Notes: generated from the letters alone by a model not told the origin. 34,656 nt of DNA from a virus (IMGVR_UViG_3300034280_001032:1-34656), one strand, 5' to 3'. Positions 1 through 7,177 are shown, counted from the first letter of the stretch. Program-made: numbers and translations.

Positions 1-452
1 CTCAGTTAAGTCAACAACAGTTAGGGATTGCTGTTGATAAGTTGACGGTATCCAATCAGATTGCAGGGATTGATCAACAGGCTTTGGCATCTGACCAGAA
101 TAATGAGCGATTCGCCCTGCAAGAAGCAAACCGGAAGGCGTTGCAGGACACGGCGCTAAGAGGAGGTGAGTTGGCATCTCAAGGGGCTATAAACGTCGAT
201 CAGATAATTCAGGTAGATATGTCTTCTATCAAATTTGATTTATCCCCTATTACCCCGATGGTAGATTTAACTTCTCAAATCAACACTAAACTGGACGCAC
301 TCCTTACTGCTATTACAGGACTGATAAATAAACCCACTGGCAATAATATAGAGAGCTTGACGGTGGTGTCCAGTGATCCAACTGGGGATAGTCGGCAAGT
401 CATGGAGGAGATGACACGAGCCAAAAATATGTATTCTTGGGTTAGGGGTTAG
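1..452 (+). CDS. C-terminal end of a phage virion protein, possibly tape measure (partial)
   Basis: The frame is open from the left edge (first full codon at position 3) and stops at 450-452, so the 5' part lies outside the window. An internal TTG at 42 could be read as a start but the frame continues upstream without a stop. The visible part is rich in Gln, Asn and Ala at the start, then has short amphipathic stretches (LTSQINTKLDALLTAITGLI), which suits the C-terminus of a long coiled tail protein such as a tape measure. No domain is recognisable, so the role is inferred only from its place next to a tail/head operon. It is transcribed rightwards, convergent with the leftward virion operon that ends at 798. 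Confidence 0.7.
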   Translation, partial: QLSQQQLGIAVDKLTVSNQIAGIDQQALASDQNNERFALQEANRKALQDTALRGGELASQGAINVDQIIQVDMSSIKFDLSPITPMVDLTSQINTKLDALLTAITGLINKPTGNNIESLTVVSSDPTGDSRQVMEEMTRAKNMYSWVRG

Positions 453-506
453 GAAGTTTTAAACCCAAAAGAAAAAGCCAAAATCTATCATCAAGGTGAG
501 GACTGA

Positions 507-716
507 ATGCACATAAACTTTTATCCAGTATTGCTCGGCAGTGAAAACACAAAAGAGCCAGACTTTATATTTTTGGGTGATTATGGTATTTCTTTTTACC
601 CCATAAATGGATGGTTGGGATTTAGTTTTGATGTTAAGCCAAATTCTCAATTCTGCCTTGATTGTTTCTGGTTCCGTATGTCTAAAAATTATGGTATGCG
701 ATCGCACAATCCCTAG
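507..716 (+). CDS. Small hypothetical protein, 69 aa
   Basis: An ATG at 507 follows a plausible ribosome binding site (GTGAGG, 5 nt before the start) 54 nt after the stop of the preceding rightward gene, and a terminator follows at 757-783. The product is aromatic-rich (many Phe, Tyr, Trp) with no domain I recognise. The last codons run through a HIP1 palindrome (GCGATCGC near 701). An antisense frame also stays open over the same stretch, so the evidence is the start context and the terminator rather than the protein itself. It may be the last gene of the rightward tail operon; treat as tentative. Confidence 0.4.
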   Translation: MHINFYPVLLGSENTKEPDFIFLGDYGISFYPINGWLGFSFDVKPNSQFCLDCFWFRMSKNYGMRSHNP

Positions 717-756
717 CAATTCCGTTTAGACTGCGTTAACCAATCCAAAAAACTTA

Positions 757-783
757 GGCACGGATTCAACCCCGCGCCTTTTT
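757..783 (+). terminator. Rho-independent terminator of the rightward operon
   Basis: GGCACGG at 757-763 pairs with CCGCGCC at 772-778 (one A-C mismatch) and is followed by five T at 779-783. It lies between the convergent rightward gene ending at 716 and the leftward gene ending at 798. The 35 nt before it resemble the stretch at 1919-1953 that carries the promoter of the predicted small RNA. Confidence 0.6.
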
Positions 784-797
784 GATATCTAATTCGA

Positions 798-1199
798 CTA
801 TCTGATTAAATCCCCTACAACCCCGATCTGTTCCCTCTGGCAGTCTCTAAACCAATCTTCTAAGGCTGTGGAAACGATAGACTCAACAAACGCCACTGAG
901 TGAGGCTTCCCCATTCTTGATGCTAAAGATATTAGGCGACTAAAATCGGGGAGTCCCAAGGTTTCAAAAATGACTTGAGTTTCAATATCTCTAACTTTGA
1001 TAATTTCCCCTCGATGCTTAAACCCCAATTCCTTTAGCGCAGTCAATGGATCAAGTTGTCTAAGTTCGGCGTACCCGACAACAGAAATTGCTGATTCAAT
1101 GGTGACTCGGTATTCTCTATCAGGGAGTCTAAAACCTTCACACTGGATAACGTGGCAAAACCGAATAGGAAACTTTCTGGATTCTATGATGGGTTTCAT
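798..1199 (-). CDS. Antirepressor-like phage protein, second of a tandem pair, 133 aa
   Basis: I choose the ATG at 1199 because it overlaps the stop of the upstream gene as TAATG, the usual sign of translational coupling; a longer frame to 1253 would overlap that gene by 55 nt. The protein reads as a diverged paralogue of its upstream neighbour: both have [FL]PD.E[KY]R near residue 25, a helix of the type ALKELGF / GLWDIGY, a conserved I.VRD or ISTRD segment, and a C-terminal helix with L..A/S...W/L. That layout resembles antirepressor-like regulators of cyanobacterial prophages. Such proteins normally inactivate a phage repressor. The relationship is judged by eye; the function is inference. 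Confidence 0.5.
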   Translation of the reverse strand: MKPIIESRKFPIRFCHVIQCEGFRLPDREYRVTIESAISVVGYAELRQLDPLTALKELGFKHRGEIIKVRDIETQVIFETLGLPDFSRLISLASRMGKPHSVAFVESIVSTALEDWFRDCQREQIGVVGDLIR

Positions 1200-1735
1200 T
1201 AGTTCAACCCTCCCTCTAACAAAAATTGCTCTTGTTCCACAATCACGCTCCAATCGTCATAGTTGGCATTTAAGGCATCCTGGAGATCTTCTGTAGTCCA
1301 TTTCGTATAGTGGACAATTTTCTCCAGTAGGAAATCTACGGATTTATTGTCGAACAACTTGTCTACAATTACGTCTAACCCAGTTTCAGCAAAAGCAGCT
1401 AACAGGACAATTGAACTCTGATTTTTGTTTACTACAGCGTCCCATGTGATTACTTTTGTAAAGTCTCTGGTTGAGATAGTCTTACTTCGTGTCGCACCTC
1501 TATCATTTTTTATCTCGGTTTCCTCTAGGCGACCTGTGTAACCTATATCCCATAAGCCATTGAGCGTTTTAGTACCCTTTTTAGCCGACTTGCTCAAATA
1601 CTCTTTATTCCGTCCGATAGCAATACTCGCCCCACCTATTCCGATCCGTTTCTCTCCATCTGGGAATAGGTAGCAATCAATAATTTTATCCCCTAGATTC
1701 AATTCTGCACGGATTGATCTTACAATATCTGACAT
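1199..1735 (-). CDS. Antirepressor-like phage protein, first of a tandem pair, 178 aa
   Basis: ATG at 1735 is preceded by AAGGAG with 10 nt spacing. Visible blocks are an N-terminal segment with FPDGEKRIGIGGASIAIGRN (about residues 24-43), a central TKTLNGLWDIGYTG, then ISTRDFTKVITWDA and SIVLLAAFAETGLDVIVDKLF, a layout I associate with cyanobacterial prophage antirepressor-like proteins. It lies at the downstream end of the virion operon but has its own promoter (extended -10 at 1812-1820) and a structured leader (1770-1797), so it is probably regulated apart from the virion genes. The same leader sits before the MSV199 antirepressor at 14031, which supports the regulatory reading. No HTH is certain. 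Confidence 0.6.
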   Translation of the reverse strand: MSDIVRSIRAELNLGDKIIDCYLFPDGEKRIGIGGASIAIGRNKEYLSKSAKKGTKTLNGLWDIGYTGRLEETEIKNDRGATRSKTISTRDFTKVITWDAVVNKNQSSIVLLAAFAETGLDVIVDKLFDNKSVDFLLEKIVHYTKWTTEDLQDALNANYDDWSVIVEQEQFLLEGGLN

Positions 1736-1769
1736 GGTGAACCGTCTCCTTAGAAGTTTTGGTTTACTA

Positions 1770-1797
1770 CCCCTGGGTGTTTACGCACCGCGAGGGG
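1770..1797 (-). ncRNA. Antirepressor leader RNA motif, copy A
   Basis: Read leftwards the element is an outer stem CCCCT/AGGGG, left bulge CGC, inner stem GGTG/CACC with hexaloop CGTAAA, and a single C on the right. It begins 14 nt after the -10 box and ends 34 nt before the ATG at 1735; GTAAACC follows the hairpin. Copy B (1999-2028) and copy C (13976-14005) keep the bulges and the TAAA loop but change both stems in compensatory fashion (GCTCCT/AGGAGC, GCCCTT/AAGGGC; GGTG/CACC to GATG/CATC). This is strong evidence for RNA structure. Function is unknown; antirepressor control is inferred from location. Confidence 0.75.
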
Positions 1798-1811
1798 TTT
1801 TGTTATTATTA

Positions 1812-1820
1812 ATTATATCA
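1812..1820 (-). promoter_or_regulatory. Extended -10 promoter of the antirepressor pair
   Basis: Leftward TGATATAAT (TG-N-TATAAT). The distance from its last base to the leader hairpin is 14 nt, exactly as at 13953-13961 before copy C. No good -35 hexamer is evident, as is normal for extended -10 promoters. Predicted transcription start is near 1805, placing the hairpin at the very 5' end of the mRNA. Confidence 0.65.
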
Positions 1821-1873
1821 TTTTTTATTAAGTTGTAGTATAGAACATACAATTTAATAAAAACAATTTACAT

Positions 1874-1905
1874 CCGCCGTTTAGTCTCCACCATAATCCG
1901 ATCAA
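1874..1905. repeat. Diverged copy of the 3' end of the tail-completion gene
   Basis: This 32-nt segment matches 2052-2083 at 30 of 32 positions. Both are followed, leftwards, by a copy of the leader hairpin, so a unit of gene end plus hairpin seems to have been duplicated in tandem. Leftward translation gives NEIVKTLDRIMVETKRRM here and DRIMVETNRRL in the other copy. The 354-nt gap between 1735 and 2090 holds this repeat, the two hairpins, and two promoters pointing in opposite directions; I see no full gene in it. Confidence 0.7.
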
Positions 1906-1951
1906 GAGTTTTAACAATTTCGTTTAGGTTTCGTTAACTGGTCTAAAAACT

Positions 1952-1960
1952 TGATATAAT
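1952..1960 (+). promoter_or_regulatory. Extended -10 promoter of a predicted small RNA
   Basis: Rightward TGATATAAT, identical to the extended -10 of the antirepressor promoter on the other strand. No convincing -35 hexamer. It would start transcription near 1967 and the first intrinsic terminator downstream is the hairpin at 1999-2028 followed by a T-rich stretch. Confidence 0.5.
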
Positions 1961-1966
1961 AGATCG

Positions 1967-2038
1967 TAGTGGGTTACTTCGTAAAACGTGGATCTACGGC
2001 TCCTGGGTGTTTACGCACCACGAGGAGCAATTTTATTT
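1967..2038 (+). ncRNA. Predicted small RNA antisense to the antirepressor leaders
   Basis: About 70 nt between the promoter at 1952-1960 and a terminator-like hairpin (GCTCC/GGAGC outer stem, GGTG/CACC inner stem, then AATTTTATTT). A 5' domain can fold through CGTAG/CTACG closing TTAC-TTC-GTAA. The terminator hairpin is the reverse complement of leader copy B, so its loop TTTACG is complementary to the leader loop CGTAAA: it would pair fully with the core of leader A (18 of 18 over GGGTGTTTACGCACC and flanks, allowing one change) and about 15 of 18 with leader C. Existence and function are inference; no transcript data are available. Confidence 0.45.
1999..2028. ncRNA. Antirepressor leader RNA motif, copy B (structured on both strands)
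   Basis: Leftwards: outer stem GCTCCT/AGGAGC, left bulge CGT, inner stem GGTG/CACC, loop CGTAAA, right bulge C. It lies directly downstream of the tail-completion gene and has no gene of its own behind it. On the rightward strand the same hairpin is followed by a T-rich run and can end the predicted small RNA. It may be a relic of duplication or the source of the antisense RNA. Confidence 0.65.
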
Positions 2039-2089
2039 AACAACCCTATAGCCGCCGATTAGTCTCCACCATAATCCGGTCAATTCTAA

Positions 2090-2494
2090 CTAAGATAAAA
2101 AACCAATTTCCCTTTTAAACATCTCAACCGGATCTAACCTCTTAACCGCCCGTTCCGTCCAATCCCGTCCAGGTATCCAACGCCCGACTCGATAAGCTCT
2201 GAAGCCTGTTAAAATCCGTCCTGCGTAGGGTTCTCCTGTGATTGGATCGTGGGGATTCCATTCGTAATTAGCAACAGTTTTATCGCCTTGTCTTGAGACG
2301 TTCAAAACTTGAGAATCGTTAAATCTTCCTGTGTCAATAATGTCTTGATTATCTAAGCCTAAATCAGAGAATTCGCTAGTGTCTTCAATCACAGCATGAA
2401 ATTCATTATCAAGAGCCGTCACAACCTCAGCAAAGGCATTGTCAACGGTTTTTAAAACTTTATTTAATGCAGCTTGATTAATTTTAATAGCCAT
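2090..2494 (-). CDS. Tail-completion / neck protein, HK97 gp10-like, 134 aa
   Basis: The pattern IIDTGRFNDSQVLNVS (about 51-66), then VANYEWN, YAGRILTGFRAY and a C-terminal helix is typical of small neck or tail-completion proteins of siphoviruses, where 'DTG.L..S' is the recurrent signature. It follows the 131-aa gene by 2 nt in a row of head-tail joining genes. The last sense codons are GGT TTT TTA TCT TAG. A -1 slip on T TTT TTA would bypass the stop and add 16 residues (ILVRIDRIMVETNRRL), ending at 2046; a diverged copy of that tail exists at 1874-1905, so the original protein probably had it. Confidence 0.65.
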   Translation of the reverse strand: MAIKINQAALNKVLKTVDNAFAEVVTALDNEFHAVIEDTSEFSDLGLDNQDIIDTGRFNDSQVLNVSRQGDKTVANYEWNPHDPITGEPYAGRILTGFRAYRVGRWIPGRDWTERAVKRLDPVEMFKREIGFLS

Positions 2495-2496
2495 AA

Positions 2497-2892
2497 TTAA
2501 TTATCAATCCACCATCCCTTAATTTTAGTCCCTGTATATTCCTTTTCCCAAGGCTGTTGATTATGAATCGAAGCCGAAAACTTACCTTTCTTACCATCAC
2601 ACTCAGCTTCAAACTCACGGGGCAAAACAACACCCGGAGGGAACACCATTGGCTCTACTAGATAGCCTTGCATATAGCTCGATGATATTCCTAACCCTCC
2701 GGGTCTTTGTTGCTTCAAATCATCTTTAGACCCCGTTTCCTTGAGATAACAGAGAAAGGGCTGTTTAGTTATTGATGGCACAATGTTACCCAGGTTATCC
2801 GTTGTTAGGCTATCCCCTGGCGTTTCTACCCAGAGTGTAACTTTTAATAAATATCTATCCAGATGGGATAAAAAGTAACTTTGCCTAACCAT
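2497..2892 (-). CDS. Head-tail joining (head-closure-like) protein, 131 aa
   Basis: A short beta-rich protein with a basic, aromatic N-terminus and a terminal KIKGWWIDN. Size, order (between the 174-aa and the gp10-like genes) and the middle segment EFEAECDGKKGKFSASIHN agree with a head-closure or stopper protein that joins portal to tail, but no specific motif proves it. Its start overlaps the upstream gene by 8 nt (2885-2892), so the two are coupled. Part of the leftward virion operon. Confidence 0.5.
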   Translation of the reverse strand: MVRQSYFLSHLDRYLLKVTLWVETPGDSLTTDNLGNIVPSITKQPFLCYLKETGSKDDLKQQRPGGLGISSSYMQGYLVEPMVFPPGVVLPREFEAECDGKKGKFSASIHNQQPWEKEYTGTKIKGWWIDN

Positions 2893-3409
2893 AAATAGCC
2901 CCTTCTTTGATTAACTCACAAGCAAAATTAACTTCGTAGTTTTTGGCATCTTCTGGAATTTCAATCCTATAGGCTTGACGGGAATCACAATCATAAACAA
3001 TGTGGATACCAGGTTTGATGTGACTATCAAAAACAGCGATATCTGATTGCACCCACTCAAGGTTAATAATCTCAGGACAGATTAACAAGATACCTACAGC
3101 AATAAACGCCCTCGGTGGTTTTGCCTTGCCATCTGTAACCCCGTCTAACAATTCCATCACTGGTATCTCAGCAACCGCCCAAGACGGGATTTTTTGAGAG
3201 TCTAATAATGATTGAAATGTGTTACAGCAAGCCGTTGAAAATTTCTTGTCTTGGGATTTAAAGAAGCAGAAATCCTCAGTGCTTTTATAGGGGGGTTTGG
3301 TGACATTAAATCTATAGAGAAGGGATGAAAGTTGGGCGATCGCAATTTCTTCAAAATGCAGTCTTTCCCGTTCAAACTTCTCCCCCTTCTCCAAAGCATC
3401 AAGGATCAA
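2885..3409 (-). CDS. Putative tail terminator / virion protein, 174 aa
   Basis: The start is TTG at 3409, overlapping the TGA of the upstream gene as TTGA; no in-frame ATG occurs until well inside the protein, so the TTG start is favoured by coupling. The N-terminal half is helical and charged, the C-terminal half has beta stretches (IHIVYDCDSRQAYRIEIP). Operon position after the tail tube and chaperone-like genes suggests a tail terminator or neck protein. No family recognised. Confidence 0.45.
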   Translation of the reverse strand: MILDALEKGEKFERERLHFEEIAIAQLSSLLYRFNVTKPPYKSTEDFCFFKSQDKKFSTACCNTFQSLLDSQKIPSWAVAEIPVMELLDGVTDGKAKPPRAFIAVGILLICPEIINLEWVQSDIAVFDSHIKPGIHIVYDCDSRQAYRIEIPEDAKNYEVNFACELIKEGAIYG

Positions 3410-4155
3410 CCAGATTGGTTGCTCACCAAAACTTTCGGGTTTGAATCGGTTTTCTGACGGCCAGAGCCTTTGGACTCTCCAGAAGATTTCTCCCCAATCG
3501 GTGCGGGAGGTTCGTCTGAAGCCTTTTTTATATCTTCCTCAGTGATTTCCTGAACTTCCTCAGTGGGTTCGGGATTTTTACCGCCATTCCGTTGACGTTC
3601 AATAAACGCCCAAACATCCTCGATATAACCCCAGGATAAACGGTTCTCGGTATCGGAATCACTCCATTTTCTGATCTCACTAATTGCACCCAAAACTTGA
3701 GAGCGATTAGGACTATCAGATGGGAGACTTTCTAGTTCATCCTGTAGTGATTGCCAACACCGATTAGCAATGGCAACAGTACAAACCGCCATTTTCTTAG
3801 CCGAAGACTCCCGATCTAACTGCACCGACATTTCACCAATATCAGAAGCGTACTTTAACCGGATTTCCTGATAATCAATCTCGGAATCTTCACTTTCCTC
3901 GGACGAAGATGTAATCACTTGGTAGGCTTTGGTGAGCTTAATTTTCTCGGCTTCTGCAATCGTTCGAGCTAGTTTAGCTACAAGGGTAAAACCAGGGGAG
4001 AATTTATCGGAAACCTCGTCAATTTTTGCTTGTTCAGAAGCGAGTAAAGCATTTTTCCCTTTCTCGCCTTTATGAACAAAGAACTTGACACCTTGAATTT
4101 CTTCGTAGGATTCCTCACTCCGTTTTGACTGCAAGAAAAAAGGCAAGCTGACCAT
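3406..4155 (-). CDS. Tail assembly chaperone-like protein, 249 aa
   Basis: A mostly helical protein directly downstream of the tail tube gene, the normal place for the tail assembly chaperone that coats the tape measure before tube assembly. Residues about 50-190 are helical and acidic; from about 195 the chain is low-complexity (E, P, K, S, G) and probably disordered. I see no second overlapping chaperone frame with a convincing slippery site, unlike the G/GT pair of lambda. Start ATG at 4155 lies 24 nt after the tail tube stop. Function is inferred mainly from context. Confidence 0.45.
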   Translation of the reverse strand: MVSLPFFLQSKRSEESYEEIQGVKFFVHKGEKGKNALLASEQAKIDEVSDKFSPGFTLVAKLARTIAEAEKIKLTKAYQVITSSSEESEDSEIDYQEIRLKYASDIGEMSVQLDRESSAKKMAVCTVAIANRCWQSLQDELESLPSDSPNRSQVLGAISEIRKWSDSDTENRLSWGYIEDVWAFIERQRNGGKNPEPTEEVQEITEEDIKKASDEPPAPIGEKSSGESKGSGRQKTDSNPKVLVSNQSG

Positions 4156-4179
4156 ATTTTATCCTTAAAATTATCGTGA

Positions 4180-4932
4180 TTAAACCGTGGCAACCAAAGC
4201 AGATCCGTTAAATTTAACGGTGACAATTCCGCAATATTTAAAATCAATATTGCCCATAATAATTCCTTTTGAAGATGATTCAATCGGGTCAGAGGTAATA
4301 TTAGCAATCCCCTCATAGACAAACCCGGCAGTATAGGCAGTATCACCCGGACAGGTAGGGGTTGGATAGGCGACTTTTAAGAACACTTTACCCGGTGCCC
4401 CAACTTGATATTGAAGACGGGCTTTTTTGACGTTCATATAACCCGCGTCAAGGTTCATAAACATACCCGTAGTGGAAATAGTTTGACCTAGTGATGTTTT
4501 GGCATAATCTCGCCACCCATCATTATCAAAGTTTTCCAGTTCAACCTCATCATCTTCTGAGTTGTTATTAACTGTAGACCGACCGCCTAATTTTGTCGGC
4601 CATTCAGCCGTTGATGCTGCGGTGATAGCCTTCGGGATTGGCTTGGTGGGGATAGAAGTGGCACCCGCAGTGATGTCTCCATTAACTTCTACCATTGTTT
4701 CTTCTCCCGTGACGGAATCCTTGAACAAAAGGAAGGGTTCCGTCACTTCAGGACGGGTTAGGAATGATGCTCCGGTAATCGGAATTGAGGTATCTCCGGC
4801 ATCCGCTCCTCCAGTAGCGACGGTAAAGGTTCCAGATTGGGGATAGATCAAAGTACAGGGAACAGGAGCAACCCAGATCCGAGTTCCTTCACCTTGGGTT
4901 CCTGCTAAATAGAATGCTTTGTTTGTAGCCAT
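4180..4932 (-). CDS. Major tail tube protein, 250 aa
   Basis: A beta-rich protein of the right size with a typical tail-tube layout: an N-terminal strand region with Gly/Thr/Ala loops (TFTVATGGADAGDTSIPITG), a middle 'DNDGWRDYAKTSLGQTIS' resembling the DDGW.....GQ segment seen in many tube proteins, and a C-terminal segment GIIMGNIDFKYCGIV. An inner repeat-like ADAGDTSIPI / TAGATSIPT suggests an Ig-like insert near residues 40-100. ATG at 4932 has AGGAAACC a few bases upstream. It sits before the chaperone-like gene, as in siphoviruses. Confidence 0.6.
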   Translation of the reverse strand: MATNKAFYLAGTQGEGTRIWVAPVPCTLIYPQSGTFTVATGGADAGDTSIPITGASFLTRPEVTEPFLLFKDSVTGEETMVEVNGDITAGATSIPTKPIPKAITAASTAEWPTKLGGRSTVNNNSEDDEVELENFDNDGWRDYAKTSLGQTISTTGMFMNLDAGYMNVKKARLQYQVGAPGKVFLKVAYPTPTCPGDTAYTAGFVYEGIANITSDPIESSSKGIIMGNIDFKYCGIVTVKFNGSALVATV

Positions 4933-4952
4933 TTTGGTTTCCTGTTAATCAA

Positions 4953-5375
4953 TTAGGGTATGGGAGTAGGAACAGTTAGGGTATAGTCTTCAGTGATTTT
5001 GAAGCACCCTTTCACTGTCCGAACAATTGCGGGGATTCCTGAAGTAGAAACCTGAACATCAAATACAAATTGTTGACCAGGTTCTAAACCTTCTGAGTCT
5101 GACGGTTCAGCAATTAAAACTGTAACTTTCTTAATGAAATCACTAACATTAATGATTGTCACGCCCTGGTTGGCAACGGTTTTGGCTGCAATAATTACGT
5201 CTTGAGGAACGAGTTTTAAAGAGCCAACAACAGCCAATCCGGTCAAGTCAGTTCCGGTGATTGTGCCATGCAAGATAACGGTATCTTGACGAGGAAAATC
5301 AGGATTAATTGAATTATCAACCTTTTGACCCGTGCGTTCAAATTTGAAATTTAAATCAAGCAAAGTTTCAGCCAT
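4953..5375 (-). CDS. Beta-sandwich virion protein, 140 aa
   Basis: Alternating strands and Thr/Val-rich turns (TVILHGTITGTDLTGLAVVG, GQQFVFDVQVSTSG) point to an immunoglobulin-like or similar beta fold, as used in head decoration or tail-surface proteins. Its start overlaps the end of the 221-aa gene by 8 nt (5368-5375), so the two are translated together. It comes right before the tail tube gene. No named family is evident. Confidence 0.5.
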   Translation of the reverse strand: MAETLLDLNFKFERTGQKVDNSINPDFPRQDTVILHGTITGTDLTGLAVVGSLKLVPQDVIIAAKTVANQGVTIINVSDFIKKVTVLIAEPSDSEGLEPGQQFVFDVQVSTSGIPAIVRTVKGCFKITEDYTLTVPTPIP

Positions 5376-6033
5376 CGCAATTAAATCTCAAATATCCGCA
5401 AGTAGGCTGATATTTCCGAGTTGATTTGTTACCAACTCTGAAAGCATATTTGCACTCATCTCCTGGAATGTTTTGAGTCTCAAGAGGGAGAATAAATACA
5501 GTGCCAATAATTTGTTCTTCTCCCGTAGGAAGAACCGTGATTTCATCCTCTGAAATTCCACCAGGCATCAATTCAACTTTTTTGCTAATAATTGGAACAT
5601 TCCCAAGGGTGAAAATTTCAAATTCAGCAAATAGATAATTTAAGCGATATCCGGTCAAGATATAAGTCAAATTGAAGTTACTGCCTTTTTTGATTGTGGC
5701 TGATTCAATCGGGACTAAATCATCAACAAACAATTCAACTTTAGGAGCAGGAACAGAGGGGGAAAACACCCAGGGAACTACGGTGGTTTCCGTTTCTGGG
5801 TTAATCTTAGCAATTCCGTGGCGGTGTCTCTCATATTTGTTAATAGTTGTTTTTAACAAACTAAAGGATGTCGCAACATGGGGAGAACGATCACGCCCCG
5901 TAATGGCAGGTGTTGTTTGGGTGAGCGCACCCATTTGGATTAACGCCCCACGCTCCCTTATCAAATCTAACGCTGCGACTTCTGTGGTTTGACTAACCAC
6001 TGGAATTGTTACTGAACCTAAAATTAGTGGCAT
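5368..6033 (-). CDS. Virion protein of unknown role, 221 aa
   Basis: A gene of the leftward virion operon with GGGAGG-type Shine-Dalgarno (GGAGGGAATT before the ATG at 6033). The protein has an N-terminal helical region and a middle beta region with LTYILTGYRLNYLFAEFEI. Four Cys occur near the C-terminus (DECKYAF, PTCGYLRFNCDG). Translationally coupled to the next gene. Position between a Gp80-like protein and the tail tube suggests a baseplate, decoration or neck role; I recognise no family. Confidence 0.5.
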   Translation of the reverse strand: MPLILGSVTIPVVSQTTEVAALDLIRERGALIQMGALTQTTPAITGRDRSPHVATSFSLLKTTINKYERHRHGIAKINPETETTVVPWVFSPSVPAPKVELFVDDLVPIESATIKKGSNFNLTYILTGYRLNYLFAEFEIFTLGNVPIISKKVELMPGGISEDEITVLPTGEEQIIGTVFILPLETQNIPGDECKYAFRVGNKSTRKYQPTCGYLRFNCDG

Positions 6034-6042
6034 AATTCCCTC

Positions 6043-6840
6043 CTAGATTAAGGTATGGGCAATTTCACCCGCCAGGAATTTGAATTGATCATTGAGATCA
6101 ATAGTCTTGGCTACATCCAAGGCACCTCCGGCGAGGAATTGACCGCCCGTTTCAGAATCATGCCAACCGAAGTGAGTCTGAGTCCCTTGATTAGCCGTTG
6201 CCAGAGGGAATAAGATATCCGAGTTCAGGAGCTTTTGACCCCCTGACCACGGCGAAAAGTTCGCCGCGCTATTGGCTACAGTTTGACGAACATAGCCACC
6301 AACTGCGGGTTCTGTTCCGCCTGCGGTTGCTGTGGGGGCTGTCAGGTAGTGGGCTGCGTAAATCGTCGGAAACACGGGAATAGGGGCGACATTGTAGCAA
6401 TCATTCAGGATCAGATTCTTGAGATAATTGCTATATAGTCCAGAGATAAAAGTATGATTCAGACCGCCTGCAAGTATGATTAGACGATCGCGTACCATGA
6501 TTGTCTCAACGTCTTCAGCGTGCCAAAAGACGTAACAGTTCCCCGCTACAGACGAATCAAACAAGCCAAACCCGACAATTTGACCCCAGTTAGCGGTTGC
6601 TCTAGGGTAGGTGATATCCAATAACTGTGTCACAGTCCCCGTTGTTGAGTCGCTAAAATACGTCCCGTTCAGTGCGACTCGGACATACCCACCCCCTACG
6701 GGTTCCGAGCCAGGGCCGTTAACTGAAGGGGTGGTAATAAACGCAGCTAAATAAGGGGAATGAGAACTTTTAGAATTACCACCAAAAATATGGTCGAGAT
6801 ACTTCTGAGCGGCGAGATTGGTAAATGATCCAGTTGGCAT
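6043..6840 (-). CDS. Virion protein with a duplicated beta domain, 265 aa
   Basis: Two copies of one domain lie in tandem, about residues 28-135 and 158-265. Each starts with a strand plus T.PS/T, goes on with EP..GGYVR, a block ATAN.G, a F..HD/FGLFD segment and ends with .LAGGLNHTFI or FLAGEIAHTLI. This pattern fits the Gp80-like family of phage tail or capsid-surface proteins (LYTAPP...TEVSGGSYAR type). A strong AGGAGG lies 7 nt before the ATG at 6840, inside the end of the upstream gene, with which it overlaps by 65 nt. Head-decoration or tail-surface role is inferred. Confidence 0.6.
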   Translation of the reverse strand: MPTGSFTNLAAQKYLDHIFGGNSKSSHSPYLAAFITTPSVNGPGSEPVGGGYVRVALNGTYFSDSTTGTVTQLLDITYPRATANWGQIVGFGLFDSSVAGNCYVFWHAEDVETIMVRDRLIILAGGLNHTFISGLYSNYLKNLILNDCYNVAPIPVFPTIYAAHYLTAPTATAGGTEPAVGGYVRQTVANSAANFSPWSGGQKLLNSDILFPLATANQGTQTHFGWHDSETGGQFLAGGALDVAKTIDLNDQFKFLAGEIAHTLI

Positions 6841-7177
6841 TGTTATCTCCTCCTAATGCGAAGGGATTGAATTGAGGAGCGAGTTTATAACCTATTGTTT
6901 TGGCTAATTCTCGCCTGAGTTTTTCTAGGTGATTAGAGATGTCGCACTTGCGGTTTTCCTTCCATTCGATGACATCAACTCTTGTTAATCCGGTGGCAGC
7001 TTCATCAGCTTTGCTTTCAAAATCCTTGATTCTTAGGATTAGTTTTTGAGTTTGTTGAACCCAAGCCTCTGAACGTTTTTCTAGGATTTCCAAGAGTTCC
7101 ATTAAGGGTTTTTCTTCAGAAATATCAATTTGTAATATTCTGAGAACTTCCCATTTTTCCTCTAGCGTGAATGGCAT
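6776..7177 (-). CDS. Coiled virion or head protein, 133 aa
   Basis: A largely alpha-helical, charged protein (residues 1-100) with a C-terminal NPFALGGDN segment. It directly follows the zinc-ribbon gene with 9 nt between them and overlaps the duplicated-domain gene by 65 nt; the overlap is real because the next gene's AGGAGG site lies inside it. No recognisable family. Position after the capsid gene suggests a head-completion or connector adaptor. Confidence 0.5.
   Translation of the reverse strand: MPFTLEEKWEVLRILQIDISEEKPLMELLEILEKRSEAWVQQTQKLILRIKDFESKADEAATGLTRVDVIEWKENRKCDISNHLEKLRRELAKTIGYKLAPQFNPFALGGDNNANWIIYQSRRSEVSRPYFWW

Noticed and set aside
459-719. Leftward open frame opposite the 69-aa gene
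   Set aside because: No ribosome binding site and no protein-like pattern; the rightward frame has better context.
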